Source of the DNA: Cylindrobasidium torrendii FP15055 ss-10
Taxonomy: Eukaryota; Basidiomycota; Agaricomycetes; Agaricales; Physalacriaceae
Length of the DNA: 64,000 nt
Direction: 5' to 3'
Assembly (NCBI GenBank): GCA_000934385.1
Contig: KN880437.1
Span: forward strand, 124,001 to 188,000
Shown piece after piece: positions 45,781-57,785 of this stretch. The stretch's first letter is position 1. Every line of letters starts with the position of its first letter. Position numbers and translations under genes: made by a program. The notes beneath the pieces are model-generated. The model searched no databases. It was not told where the DNA came from and saw only the letters and a list, made by a program, of their open reading frames with translations.

Positions 45781-47579
45781 TCAGCATTTCGCCATTAAGT
45801 ACAGGTCATTCAACTCACCATACAGCACACAAAGGCTTCCAAGCATCATGACGCCTCCACTATACATAGTCACCACAAGCCAATTGTTGTTAGATGCTGC
45901 GAAGATTGCGCCCCCGATAGGCGCGCCCGCCAACTGGCCTAGTCGGAAGGTCAATGGAATTTCCATCGTCAGATTCAGACGAACTTACCCGGCGAGTTTG
46001 CCAAAATCATGAAGCCCGTAATCGTAGCCAGGCTGTTCATCCCAAACAGCTTCGCGCACACCACGGGAAGGAGGCTCATGAACCAACACGCAATGAGACC
46101 ATTGAGAACAGCAAACACCAGGATGCTGGCATAGGTCTTTGCGAACGTCCAGCACACCATCTGTATAAAACCACCCACAAAGAACGACAGGAAGAAGGCG
46201 TTTATGGCACCTAGATAGTCAGCCAGCGTCCCAGACAGAATCTATAGGTCCAGAGGACCCTACGTCAGTCAAATTTCAGGAGAGTACCACAGGGCAGGGA
46301 TGCCGGTGGGTAGTGCTCACACGTCCAAAGCCGGCACAGAAATTCATGAGGATAAGCGGGAGAGCTACTAGGAGCGACTTGGGGTCGAGAGAGGGCACGA
46401 ACTGTTTCGTGTACGTGGTAATGAAGTAAAAAGGAGACTGCGTAACGGTCAATCAGTTGAAAAAATCACCACGCCAGGAAATGACTGACCAAGTATCCAA
46501 ATAGTCCAACAAAAACGGAGAGTGCGACGCTATAGAACGCGCCGTCGACATTTTGTGGAAGCCAGCGCTTCTTTTCTGTGCGATATCCCGGTCGGTGACG
46601 CTCCTTGAGGCAGAACAGGGCTATGATCCACAGTGTAGCCATAATGCCGCTGTAAATGAGCATCGTCTTCCGGAAGCCCACAGTCGACAATCTGTATCTC
46701 ATCAGCTCGTCTGCAATAGTGTAGGGAGCAAGAGACCTTACAGTTGTCGGACCACGAGGGAAAAGATTCCACCCCCGATGCCAGATCCACTGATGGCCAG
46801 GCCAGAGGCTAATCCACGCCTTCGAAGGAACCATTGTGACGGCAGCGACACATACAAAGGCAGACCGAAAGCCTGTGCCAATCCGAGGAATACGCCCTGA
46901 AATAGGAAAATGTGGTACACCTGCGTCGTAAAAGCGGATGCCACCAGACTTAGATAGGTGAGGACACAGCATACACAGATCACACGCTGGGAGCATCATG
47001 AATACATGCTTATGAAGCCAGAGGGAGGCTGGGCAGCTCACTTTATAGCCACTAAGGAGGGATAACGAATTAGGCCAATGTGTTACTCTCGAACATGGCA
47101 AAGATGTACTCACTAGCGGTCTCCAAGGCTCCCAGATAGATAGGACACGCTATTCATGAGCTATACGGTAAAGCCAGTTAACAACACTTCTAAATAAACA
47201 GAAAGCGTGCTTACGAAATTCTGCACACCACCAGCCAAACTCAGAACACTCAGACTCGTCTCGGGGAACATTTCCGTGTGATAGTGGTCCTGAAGTACGC
47301 CCCAAACTAAGCCCCAGGACCTGATGAACACAGTCAATTGGACTTGAAATGGCAGGAAAGATCATTGACGTACATCGACGTAGACGCAAACAGGAAGCAC
47401 CCAAAAACAACGAGCCATGCTCTGAGGCCACCATCAGGGTAACCCCACTCCTCCTCCCCTTCGGCGGGTGGGACTACGTGCTCACAGCCCTTTTCCGGAG
47501 GCGAAGGCGCGAGTCGACCTGCGAGGAGAGCCTCCGCCGGAACAGAGTTTTTGGACAGAGAGTCTTCCACCACAGACAT
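45781..47579 (-). CDS. MFS transporter, monocarboxylate (MCT) type
   Basis: This is a 12-helix carrier of the fungal monocarboxylate porter-like group. MSVVEDSLSKNSVPAEALLA begins a hydrophilic N-terminus. The first helix carries the group's mark, YPDGGLRAWLVVFGCFLFAS, followed by GLVWGVLQDHYHTEMFPE-type sequence. Middle landmarks are FLFQGVFLGLAQAFGLPLYV and PSQWFLRRRGLASGLAISGS then GIGGGIFSLVVRQL, the usual RRGLA loop. The C-terminal half has FTLRLGQ-like TFRLGQLAGAPIGGAIFAAS. The long hydrophobic segments match six plus six helices. It ends LYLMAKC. Substrates in fungi include monocarboxylates, riboflavin and other small acids and cannot be predicted here. About 450 residues and roughly eight introns. 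Confidence 0.85.
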
Positions 47580-48109
47580 CGCAGTCGTGAGGAGGCAACC
47601 AAGCAGAAAGAGGGGAAGGACGGAGAAGAGAAGATGAGTCACAGATACAAGCTCGTTCTTTTATAACATTGGACGACACGGGGTCGGACAACGAATCCCC
47701 TAAAACCCTCTTCGGGCCGGAAAATTCGATTACTGGCCGCCGTCTGCCCCAATGAACCAGCAATGAACCTAATCGATTCTCTTTGGCGTCAGATGTACGC
47801 AGAATGTACGTACAGCGAACGATGCATGGGGCATGTTCTGTAGTCACAGGACGTCAAACATTGCGCAAAAATGTGGAATAGTATGTACATACCGGATGCG
47901 CCTCAGCCTCGATCCCTGGGCGCCGCACCAGCAAAAATCAAAACCGCGAGGGCTTGTCATTCAATGTAAAAACGGTAAAATACAGTCCAATAGATAGCGT
48001 AGCACTTGCACAACGAAGGCGTGAAGTACTACATATACATCGCTGTTTTGCGAGAAAAGATATTGAGAGGTGTAAAGTAATGCTTTGAAAGTCAAGTCGC
48101 CGATTGCAT
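47580..48109. promoter_or_regulatory. intergenic, promoter of the MCT-type carrier
   Basis: This 530-bp gap lies between the MFS start and the stop of the kinase gene. Apart from expected regulatory functions nothing specific is seen; open frames are shadows extending from the MFS first exon. Confidence 0.35.
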
Positions 48110-51100
48110 CTATCGTCTCCCCGAGTATTGCTTAACCAGGGCCTCAAGCTCCGCTTTCACCTCGCTCATGTCAGGTCGTTGTTCGTGTTCGTGAGCCCAC
48201 ATCCTCTCCATGAGCAATATGATCTCGGGGCACTCCCACTGCTTCTTCAAGCCAACTATTGACGGTCTAAGGGACAACATTAGCAAACCATACATTGAAA
48301 GCACACATTAACTGGTACCTCTGGCGCTTCGTGCCCACTATGTCATAAATGGCATGTTCATTCATGCCCTCCCAAGGAAACTTCTTAACAGGCTGGTGCC
48401 ACTGCAACATTTCCCAGAAAACCATCGCACACGCAAAGGTATCAACCTTGTGATTGTACTTGGGATGTGCGTGCCACAGCTCCGGTGCTTGCCAGTTGAC
48501 CGTGCCCACGAGCGAGCGCATCATCGAGCGGGTCGACTGCTTGACCTTTGCCAGGCCAAAATCCGCGATCTTTGCGTTTCCGCGGCTCGTAATGAGGATG
48601 TTCGATGACTTGCAATCGCGATGGATGACAGCGGGCTTGAGAAGATGCAGATACTCCAATCCTGCCGCAATTTCATACATGATGCGAAGCTGGACTACGG
48701 TGAGAGAGGCCGAGATGAAAGGGCAACAACGACGGACCACTTTGCTCAGACTGGGCGCAGGAACATTGCGAACGTAGTCAAACAAATCCCCATTGGAGCA
48801 GAGCTCGCTGATCATCATGACGGGGACGTCCTTAGTATTCTCTGGGATGCTTACGCCGAGCTGTATGGAGTAAGGACTTGGTTTTTGAATTTAGTGTCGC
48901 ACTTACAAAACGGACAATATTTGGGTGACGGAATTCTCCAAGTAGTTTGAGCTCTTTGATATCCACTGGACGATGTCAGATTGTAGATCTGAATCAAGTA
49001 TCTCAAGCACGTACTGGCACTGAGCTGTCCGCGGAACTCTGCAATGGCAACCTTTTTGTTCTTGAACTTGCCAATGAAGACATCCTTGAACCCACCGCTT
49101 CCGATTTTCTCGAGCTTGGTCAACTTGTCCGGGGGGATTTCACGGTCATGCAGACCTAGACTGACTAGGTCAAGCTCGAGCTCGGCTTCCTGTGACTGTC
49201 CCGCGGGTGGTGTAGGCGTGTTAGGATCATCTGGGACAACATGGTCCGAACGCAGGAGAACGGGAGGGGTAGCAGTGTCCTGACTACTACGTAGACGACG
49301 ACGGGCACGTTTTACCGTGGACGGTGGCCGGGGGGTTGGGGTTGCAGCGCGAGATTCACTAGGCTGGCGATTGCGCCAGTGAATAAGAGCTTGCGCCAAC
49401 TGTGGCTTGGTGCCAGTCGTGCTGAGCTCCCGCGCTTCGCACATGCGAACGAGTCTGTCACGTCGTAAGCGAGCGAGTGTCTTGACAGTAGCATGGATCA
49501 GATCAACTGAATCGTTGAGTCAAGAGAACACTTCACGAAGGGAGGAGGCGTACCATCGTCATCATTGTCTGCTTCACATTCTTCTTCAACCTCCTCCTCC
49601 TCTTGTTCTTGATCTTCCTCGTCGTCTCCGATGCTCTCCTGCTCAAGGTCGACGGAGCCAGATTCATCGTCACCATCGACCTCAATCTCGTCACCTGCTG
49701 GTTCCGCCTCAACCATTTCCGCGTCCTGATCTTCATCCTGAGCTATCTCGCGAGAGACGACTTTCACGTCGCGGCGACGCCTGGGTAGGTCTTCTACAAG
49801 AGTGACCGTACTCAAGTCCTCCTCGTCATGTTCTTCCAGTTCCTCTTCAACCTCTGTCTCTTCATTATCGTTATGTGCCCGAGGTCGCAGGCGGCGACGC
49901 ATCGGTGTCCTAGGGGTCGGGGAAGCCGAAATAAGCTCGTCGACCTCCTCATCCTCCATGGAATCATCAGTGTCTGGTTCTTTGAACGTCTTTATTCTGC
50001 CCTTGGATTTCCGCATTGGAGTTACACGTCTCGCTTCGAGTTCCTGTTCGGTAGCTTGATCGCGGAGCTTATCCTTGCTACGAAGACGGCGGGGGCTTGG
50101 CTTGTGTGCGCTGAGCTCCTTCCATACGGTTTCCACGTCGGTCAGGTCAGACTCAGAGTCAGGAGATGGAGTGTAGAGAGGTTTTTGCCTTGACGGCGTG
50201 ACCGGAGGCTCCTCAAATTCCACCTGCTTGCTCTTGCTTTTGACACTGCGACGGCTGTGATTAGCGACCGGAGTGGAGATGGACTCGTCTGCCGTCTCAT
50301 TGGAGAACTTGCGCGACCGGGTGCGCGTTGCGGGTGGGGAAGGGAGCAATGCTGCAGCCGAAGTCGATGCTACCGGTGACCTGCTCATTGTGGAACGGCT
50401 GAGGGATGTTTAGACTATGGAAATACACAGGACAACATGCGTACCTGCTTCTAGTAGAGCTGCGTCGACTGGAGGATGAATCACAGGACACTCTATTCCT
50501 TCCACTATGAACATTGCCCATCGACAAGCTCCGGTTCGTGGTCTTTGGTGGGCGATTATTGCGCGGGAAGTCGGTCGTCGCTCGGCGTCGGAGGCTATTG
50601 AGGAATGAATTGCCGTGCACCGGACTAACATGCTCGACGTCGACCTGAGTATCATCATCGGACGAATAGTCGCTGGAACCACCTGGAGGAGAAGAGGGCG
50701 GGACAGAGATGTGTTCATCCCGTGCTTCAATAATAGCCGTTACGATGTCGGTCTTCGTGAGATGTTCAGGGTCATCCGGGAGGTCCCCCAAGTTGTACAG
50801 CCTGATAAGATTGTCCTTGCGTAGGCGGAGTAGCCGATGCTGAGGTGCCCAAGCAAGCAAATGGCTGTCCGCTGTGCACCCATGAATACATCTTCAACGG
50901 AAGAAAAATCATCACGCACTGTTTTCGTCGCTATCCTCTCCCTCATTCTCTTCCTCCGTGAGCTCAGAAGGCTCGTCCGACGCGGCTCCATGGTCGATCT
51001 TCATCGTATCCGAGCCCGAGTCACTGTCGCCATCACCATTAACACGTCGGCCCGACTCTGAACGGAGGCGCTTGATCCGCGATGCGCCACGGGCAGGATT

Positions 51101-51445
51101 ACGGGCCGACGTGGACGCCACATTCTCGTTGGCACTGGCGACACGTTTGCGCTTGCTTCCGGCACGAGGGCATGAGTCGGAGTCGTTAGGGGCACGCATA
51201 ATTTCGTCTGCAGTGTTGAGTTGCAGCAAGCGAGTTGGTAGTCGGCGGAGGTTCGGTTGCAAAGGTACCAGGGCGGGACGATCCTCGGAAAAGGCGGGCT
51301 CGCTAGCCTCCACAGATGCTGTTCTTTTATGACGTGGGGGATGGATGGGCGGGGAACGTCGAGGTAGTTTGTGCTTGGGCCGAGGTGTAGGCAAAGTAGC
51401 TGTCGACGAGTACGATGTTTGCGGCGACGTCCGGCGGTAAGCCAT
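48110..51445 (-). CDS. SAP-domain protein with TKL-like kinase domain, displaced lysine
   Basis: One continuous gene: exon 1 MAYRRTSPQTSYSSTATLPT ends DSDEN and splices to TDSHLLAWAPQHRLL. RSSTRS splices to SRSTMSRSPVAS, and an acidic exon ending NDDD splices to VDLIHATVKTLARLRRDRL. The product has about 1,000 residues: a disordered basic N-terminus, a SAP-like helix pair (LLRLRKDNLIRLYNLGDLPD, about 50720-50850), a long acidic/Ser-rich region, a second SAP motif (LVRMCEARELSTTGTKPQLA, about 49360-49480), and a kinase domain. Kinase landmarks: GSGGFKDVFIG, VAIAEF, IHRDCKSSNILI, DFGLAK, WQAPELWHAH. HRD, DFG and APE are present, but the usual VAIK lysine is alanine. SAP domains suggest chromatin or DNA binding, so a nuclear role is likely. 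Family membership is by pattern only. Confidence 0.85.
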
Positions 51446-51769
51446 ATCCTGGCGTCCTTAGACTATGCCGGGTCGCGGGAAGTGTCTCTGGAAATGCCGG
51501 CAAAATAGACGGGCGCGTCGTTGGCGCGTAGGGGCCTGCGCTTGATATTGGTTGGAAGTGGCAGACAACACGCGCAAACATAATATTTCGGCGGTGCCAC
51601 GTGATTGATTTCGGGCCGCTTGATTAGATAAGTAAGCGTAACTTGTACTTAGACTCCTGAAGCTAAGCTCGAAGCTGACTGTGTACACTGTTTATGGGGT
51701 TATATCCAACCTTATTACAACATTACATCAGATGCAGGCTATGCAACACAGAGCGGTGATATTCATAAG
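51446..51769. promoter_or_regulatory. promoter of the SAP-kinase gene
   Basis: This 324-bp gap between the stop of the URI-like gene and the start of the kinase gene, both minus strand, contains the kinase promoter. Nothing else is seen. Confidence 0.35.
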
Positions 51770-53821
51770 CTACATTCGTCCAGCTTTGAACCTCGACATC
51801 TTTTGAGGCGGATTCGAAGCCGATGAGCTAATAGTTGGTGGCCTACTAGGCCGCAGCCGTTCCCTTTCCTCTTGTCTCTCCTTGACCACATCTCGCTCGA
51901 CGATTCCCGCTATAGCAGCAGGAGAGCGTTCCATGACTCCTGTGTTCATCACTCCCCGTTCTACGACACCTGCCCGCATAGTCGGCGCTAAACGTTCCAT
52001 TACATTTGTTCCCATCGCCTGGCGCCCACTTTGAACTGGCTGCGAAAAGGCTGCGTTCGACGGGAAAGATGGCGACTCAACCACCATCGACATGGGATTG
52101 CCATCCACAGGTAAATATGACCTGTCGAAATCTGGAGGCAACGAAAATGGCTTCGACGAAGAGGATGGAGTGCCTAGAGGAGAGCCCTTCAATGAAGGCT
52201 CCTGCGACAGTTTGGGCGACGAGCGTTCTAATGTGTTCACAGGCGTTACAGCCGATTGTAGAGAAGCATCGACATTAGTTTCACTGGGCATTTTGACTGC
52301 GAGTGGTCTTGACGCCTTGAATCTAGACACCTTTGGCTTGGGGGTAATTGGCGGAAGACCAGTAAACTCGGATGAAGCGACCGGTGCTTCCTCCTGCAGT
52401 CGGGGCTTCGTAGGGTCTAGTTTTGGATGTCCGTGAGGGCCAGCGTTGTATATCTCACCTTTGCGAATGAGCTCGAGAACCTCTTGCAGCTCTGCATCGC
52501 TGGTATCGTCGTCATCTCCGGGACCTGAAACGAGCTGGCCATCGGAATCGACTTTGCCGACCTTGATGGCTGTCTGCACGGTTTCAGCACCAGACACAGG
52601 AAGAACGGCAATCGAGCCCAAGGACGTCGACGATGTAGAGGTGTTGTAGGAGGCTGCCAGACGCTCAGATTGGAATCTGGATACGGAACGCCTTGTGGGA
52701 GGAACGGGCACATCCTGGGAGATTCAGCGTAGGCTGGAGAACAGAACAGAAGGCCAATACCTCATCATGAGAATGTGTATGCGAGGTCATGGCGGCAGCA
52801 ACGTCTTGACCGATTGTATCCCGTTTGCGATGATATTCGAGTAAAATCTCCCGTTGATGTCGTGCATAGTCGAGGTCTTCTCCCTCCTCGAACTCCTCGT
52901 CGCTGTCGCCTTCCAGTTCACTATCCGATGTCGGAGGGTTTGATTCGTCGTCAGAGTCGATGTAAGGTTCGGGCTCCAGCTGCGGGGCAACGGCTGGACC
53001 AGGTGTTCGCTCGACAACGTCTATTCGCATAGGCAAAGTCTGGTCGGATCGGAGATGGCTGACGAGGGTAGGGCGCTTGGATGCTGGTGTGAGGCGACCT
53101 TGATAGACATCTCCAGTTTCTTCGACATCAGATGCGTCGGCAAAGGCGACCTTCTTTTTAGGCTCAGGCCCTTCGACAACAATTTCCTGCTCGTCGGACA
53201 CAATGCTCTTCAGCAATGCTTTGCCCATCTTCTTCTGCATGGCCTTCTGCTTAGCGAGCCGCTCCACCTCTTTGCGTTCGAGTTCGCGCTTCATCTCGAT
53301 GGCATGCCGCCGTTGTTCTATGGCAGCTTCATTGTCGTGACGCTCTGCCTCTTCCTCTTCGGCCTCGAGCCTGTCCAGTATGCTATCTCGTTCTCGACGG
53401 CGAGCTTCTAATTCGGCAAGAGGGAGTGATGCGATTGGTGCAATTTCAGGCTCTTCGAGAGATCCAATCGGTCGCGAACCGTCTTCAGTGACCTCTTCAT
53501 TGATGTCGACGATGGGAAGGCCTTCTTCGTTTGTTAACTGGAACCCAGTTCAGACAGGACCGATGCCATCAGAGAGGGCATACCTCACCCCCATTCAAAC
53601 CGGCCAGGATATTTTGTGCATTCTCTTTGTCGCCTACAAGCTGTTTGTAGCGATCGGAAAGACGGTGCAGCGCGTCTTCAGACAACTTTCCCTCAGCGCC
53701 AGGCGCGACGGTGTTAAGTAGAGCTTTGAATGCTGAAAAGAGTTAGACAGTATCCGTTGTCAGAAAACAATTCTGTACCCTCAGCACCACTTTCCGACAA
53801 ATTTGTGGTCGATCCAGACAT
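51770..53821 (-). CDS. DUF3835 protein, URI/Bud27-like (unconventional prefoldin)
   Basis: URI/Bud27 links RNA polymerase assembly, TOR signalling and translation. The N-terminal exon MSGSTTNLSESGAE joins a prefoldin-like helix (FKALLNTVAPGAEGKLSEDA, LHRLSDRYKQLVGDKENAQN). A charged coiled region follows (RRRERDSILDRLEAEEEEAE; RELERKEVERLAKQKAMQKK). Then acidic blocks, DSDEEFEEGEDLDYARHQRE with ILLEYHRKRD, a long Ser/Pro-rich linker, and two copies of SRFKA (VSRFKASRP and MSRFKAGRM, the last residues), the C-terminal signature of DUF3835/URI proteins. About 630 residues. The intron after LNGGE is phase 0 and keeps LTNEEGLPIVDINEE in frame. Assignment rests mainly on the SRFKA ending and layout. 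Divergent from PNO1 over 121 bp. Confidence 0.55.
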
Positions 53822-53942
53822 TGAAGACGAAGTGGCCTGGTCTGACAATCCCTTCGAGCGAGAGCAAATGATGGAGGACTGATGGAGTCTGTAATGGACG
53901 ATCAGGTGGCAATCCGATCAGTCATAGTTTTTCTCCTCAACC
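53822..53942. promoter_or_regulatory. 121-bp bidirectional promoter URI-like / PNO1
   Basis: The two proposed start codons are 121 bp apart. A shared promoter for two genes tied to RNA-polymerase assembly and ribosome biogenesis is plausible. No TATA box is seen. Confidence 0.45.
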
Positions 53943-54858
53943 ATGGTCACAGTGCAACCCTCTCCATCTACGAGCACTGGCGCAAGTGCAACAAACAAAA
54001 AGAACCGCAGACGAGTCACTCGGAAACACGGTGTACCATCGAAGTCCACCCCCACCACCGACCACGATGAAGACATGCAGGATGGAGATGCAAACACCGC
54101 AGAAGCAGGCGCGGACGACGATGAGTTGATGATAGATGTGGAGCCCTTGGATGCAGCACCATCTGCAGCGCCAGCGTTTGCACCACTTCCCGCCGGCGCG
54201 GACAAGACCACTCTCAAGTCGGAGACACGCAGAATACCCATCCCACCACACCGCATGACACCCCTCAAGAAGGACTGGATCAACATCTTTGGTCCACTTA
54301 CCGAAATATTGTCGTTGCAAGTGCGCATGAATGTACAACGCAAATGCGTCGAAATTAGGGTACGGTGAAACGCTTGTGTGTTGCCTCATTCTCATGGCGA
54401 GTAGACATCAAAGGCGACTAAGGATATTGGCGCTATACAAAAGGGAGCTGATTTCTGCCGAGCGTATGCTCTGGGTTTTGATGTGAACGTGCGTCTCCCG
54501 TTGCATCACCACCATCATGTAACTGAATTAGCTTCAGGACGCTATTGCACTTTTACGACTTGACGATCTCTACCTTGATTCTTTCGAGATTAAGGATGTC
54601 AAAACCCTCCATGGGGATCATCTCTCCCGCGCCATAGGTCGCATTGCTGGGCAGGATGGCAAAACCAAATTCACCATCGAGAATGCGAGCCGCACGCGCA
54701 TCGTACTTGCCGACACCAAAATCCATATCATGGGCTCCTTCCAAAACATCAAGGTCGCCCGCGACGCTATCGTCTCTCTCATTCTCGGCTCGCCTCCAGG
54801 AAAGGTGTACGCTGGTCTTAGGACGGTGAGCAGCCGGATGCGCCAGCGTGCGCTTTGA
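53943..54858 (+). CDS. PNO1: PNO1/DIM2, KH-domain ribosome biogenesis factor
   Basis: Pno1 (Dim2) binds pre-18S rRNA near its 3' end, recruits the Dim1 methylase and positions the Nob1 nuclease during 40S maturation in nucleolus and cytoplasm. The N-terminal about 100 residues are basic then acidic and poorly conserved. The core opens [20 protein letters not shown] and [14 protein letters not shown], then [96 protein letters not shown] and [20 protein letters not shown], almost the full family consensus. Two introns (after EIR and after DVN) are phase-consistent. About 270 residues, a normal size. Confidence 0.94.
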
Positions 54859-54963
54859 GTAGGATACACTACTGTATATTAGATGTGATGCCGATACATT
54901 CATGTTTCCCTTGTCTTCTGTAGATGGCCAAGCCCCGCGGTTATAGTGACCTGATAGTGACTA

Positions 54964-55471
54964 TCATTTGTCGATGAACGGTATGAAGTTGAGAGGGATG
55001 AGCTGCGTCCTTGACCGGTCCATGAACTCCTCTTCGTCTGCGACTCCTGCTATTCGCATTTGTTCGCTTTGAAATATCTGTGCCTTTGTTGAGTAATGGC
55101 CCAAAGGGTGTTTCGTTGGACGGACCGCAAAGATGTCTCCAAAGCTCTCTGCCTCGAACATGGCTACACCGTCCCATTCCGTTGTTTCTCGCCCCATCCA
55201 AGTCAATATATCGTTTGTTTGGGCATTGATGTGCATCTGGTAAGACATTGGCATTTGTTCCAATGAATGGAAAATGGCATACCTGGTGGTACTTCAGTGG
55301 CGCCTTCCCTTCTCCCTCTGCCATTCTCAACAGCATGGGTGCATGTACTTGTGACCAGTGTCGACGGAAATCTGCTTGGGAGATACCCTCTTTTCGTTTG
55401 ACGAGCATGAGCACGCGCGCTCTTGGAGATTCGGCGCGGTTGATGGGCAATGTTGGGGACCCTGGGGGCAT
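54964..55471 (-). CDS. EthD-domain protein (dimeric alpha-beta barrel)
   Basis: EthD domains form dimeric ferredoxin-like barrels; fungal members include small dehydratases and decarboxylases as well as proteins of unknown role. RVLMLVKRKEGISQADFRRH with WSQVHAPMLLRMA is the domain's first beta-helix unit. After an intron near 55240, WDGVAMFEAESFGDIFAVRP is the second, and the end is NFIPFIDK. The intron boundary between KYHQ and the second exon (near MHINAQTNDILTWMGRET) is approximate. About 150 residues. The substrate is unknown. Confidence 0.68.
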
Positions 55472-56003
55472 CTTGAGACTCTAGCTGCCTTGAAGGAATT
55501 CTTGCAGAACTTCGATGTTGGAGGCCCTGGTCTTGGATCAATCCAGAAGAGTGTAATGGATGATGAGGGGAGGAGGAGAGAATGACAGTAGTGAAGAAAG
55601 GGTAGAATGAAACGTTTCCGGGCGTAATTCGCTGACAGAGCGTGAATTCAAGTTATCCTGACCTGGCAGCGATCTATTCTCCGTCATCCACGGATAGCGC
55701 CTGGTAGGGAGGTAGTTAATGTTGAGAGCACTGCGCAGTGCGCAGGGCTGTGCTTTGACCAAGGGAAGAGTAAATATCGACATGATGGGTGTCATTAATA
55801 CAGGAAGGCGTCCCGAGCCTATACTTTGACTTTGCAGGTCGTGAGTGAACGAGTTCGCCCCACATACTGTGTAATTTGACTTGGGGATACTGTGCCACTG
55901 GCTGGTGGTATAATTCACATGCGAAGTCATGATCTACATACTTTCGGAGAACGCCGTCGCCCTTTGGCTCTCCCATTGACCACCATTGGCATTCACGGCT
56001 ACA
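55472..56003. promoter_or_regulatory. divergent promoter EthD / PCYOX-like 2
   Basis: This 532-bp region between divergent starts contains only open-frame shadows and no RNA gene or repeat array that I can see. Confidence 0.35.
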
Positions 56004-57785
56004 ATGCGCGGCACAGTCACTTTGCTTTCTCTTGCTACCTCTGGCCTTGCATTTCAGTTCCCCTTCAAGGTTCCATTCTTGCACACAGACTCTGCTGCCG
56101 CCTCCTCGTCGCCGAGGGTTGCTGTAATTGGCGCAGGCGCTGGAGGCAGTTCGGCTGCGTTTTGGGTCAGCAAAGCAAAGCAGAGGCACGGGCTCGATAT
56201 CGAGGTGGATGTGTACGAGGCTGGTTCATATGTCGGAGGACGTGCGTACGCTCTTGGACTTATTGCACGTACTAATAGCATTGCTACCTAGGCTCCACCG
56301 TGGTCTATCCATATAATGACCCCGACAAATACGCAGCTGTAGAACTCGGTGGCAGCATATTTGTCGACGCGAACAGAAACATGCATAGGGCAGCGCAGGA
56401 GTTCAACCTCTCCATAACTGACTTCAAAGGAGAGGATGGTACAATGGGCATTTGGGACGGTGAGAAGGTCAGATTCCAGGTATGTAGTCGCACGGCGTCG
56501 TGAGACTAGTTGTTGAACAGAACCTCAGACAACTGGGTATGGTTGGCTGGACATGATCAAAGGTGGTCTGCGCTACGGCATCCCATCCCCCAAACGAACA
56601 GACACAATGTAACCACGATTTCCATTAGCGCACCCACAGCCCTTCTGACGCCATGTTAGTGTATCTGAAATGGTTTCCAAATTCCGAACACTTTATACTC
56701 CGGATTCTCCACGCTGGGATACTATTGAATCGCTTTCAGAAGCTTTCGGTTGGACCGAACTCACCTCGACCACCGTTAACGACTACCTTCTATCGCATGG
56801 CGTCCTTAGTCGCACGTGGATTGATGAAGTGATTGAAGGCGCGACAAGGGTCAACTACGGGCAAGTGCGTAGTCCTACTATTCCATCACTCGAGTCTTAA
56901 TCGTTCCTCAGGACTCCACTGCTATCCATGCTCTCGAAGGTCTTGTGTCTATGGCAGCACAGGGAGCCTCTGGTATCGTTGGCGGGAACTACCAAATATT
57001 CGAGCAGTTCATCGAGCACTCAAATGCAACATTGTTTCTCGATACTCCAGTACGAGCTACTCCGCTGTCGGCAGTGTCCAATGCTGATAAATTCCCAGGT
57101 TACGGAAATTTCCAAGAAGGGGTCCCGATGGTCTGTGCGGACCGCAGACGGTTCTAAGGATTACACGTCTGTCATCTTAGCTGCGCCGTTTCACAGTTCT
57201 GGGATCACTGTGGAAGACAGCATCGCGTCGCAAATCCCAGAGCAACCATATCTGCATTTGCACGTCACGCTTCTTTCGACCTCTTCTCCAGGCCTAAACC
57301 CAACATACATTGGATACAAGGCCGGCCAGAACACGCCCAACTTCCTCCTCACAACATCGGCCAATGTGCGGACGGGAGGCAAAACTCCCGAGTTCAACTC
57401 AGTTTCCTACCATGGCAAGATCTCGGACTCGGAATGGGTTGTGAAAATCTTCTCGAAGGAGAAGATCTCGGATGAGTGGCTAAATGATATGTTCCTAGGC
57501 AAAGTTGGGTGGGTATTGAGGAAGGAGTGGGATGCGTACCCTGAGCTACCTCCTACGACGACGTTCCCACCAGTAAAGCTTGCTGAAGGGCTTTATTATG
57601 TGAACGCCTTTGAGCCGTTCATTTCGACCATGGAGACCGAAACAATCGCGGCGAGAAACATTGTGGACTTGATGCTCAATGAACAGCATAATGTCGGCAT
57701 TTGCGCAAAGACACTATCGGAATCCGAAGAACGCCAGCAAGTTGCTCAACAGGACGACTCGTTTGTGTTGGGCTGGGATTGTTGA
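56004..57785 (+). CDS. Prenylcysteine oxidase-like flavoprotein 2
   Basis: This is a paralogue of the gene at 39.4-41.3 kb. The signal peptide is MRGTVTLLSLATSGLAFQFP. The FAD motif is PRVAVIGAGAGGSSAAFWVS, strand 2 ends DVYEAGSYVGG, and an intron follows directly. Next are STVVYPYNDPDKYAAVELGG, SIFVDANRNMHRAAQEF, GTMGIWDGEKVRFQ, VSKFRTLYTPDSPRWDTIE, WIDEVIEGATRVNYGQ, LEGLVSMAAQGASGIVGGNY, VILAAPFHSSGITVED, YLHLHVTLLSTSS, SVSYHGKISDSEWVVKIFSK, and GLYYVNAFEP then SFVLGWDC. About 520 residues and several short introns. It is better resolved than paralogue 1. Expected to be a secreted or vacuolar FAD oxidase; the true fungal substrate is not proven. Confidence 0.85.
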
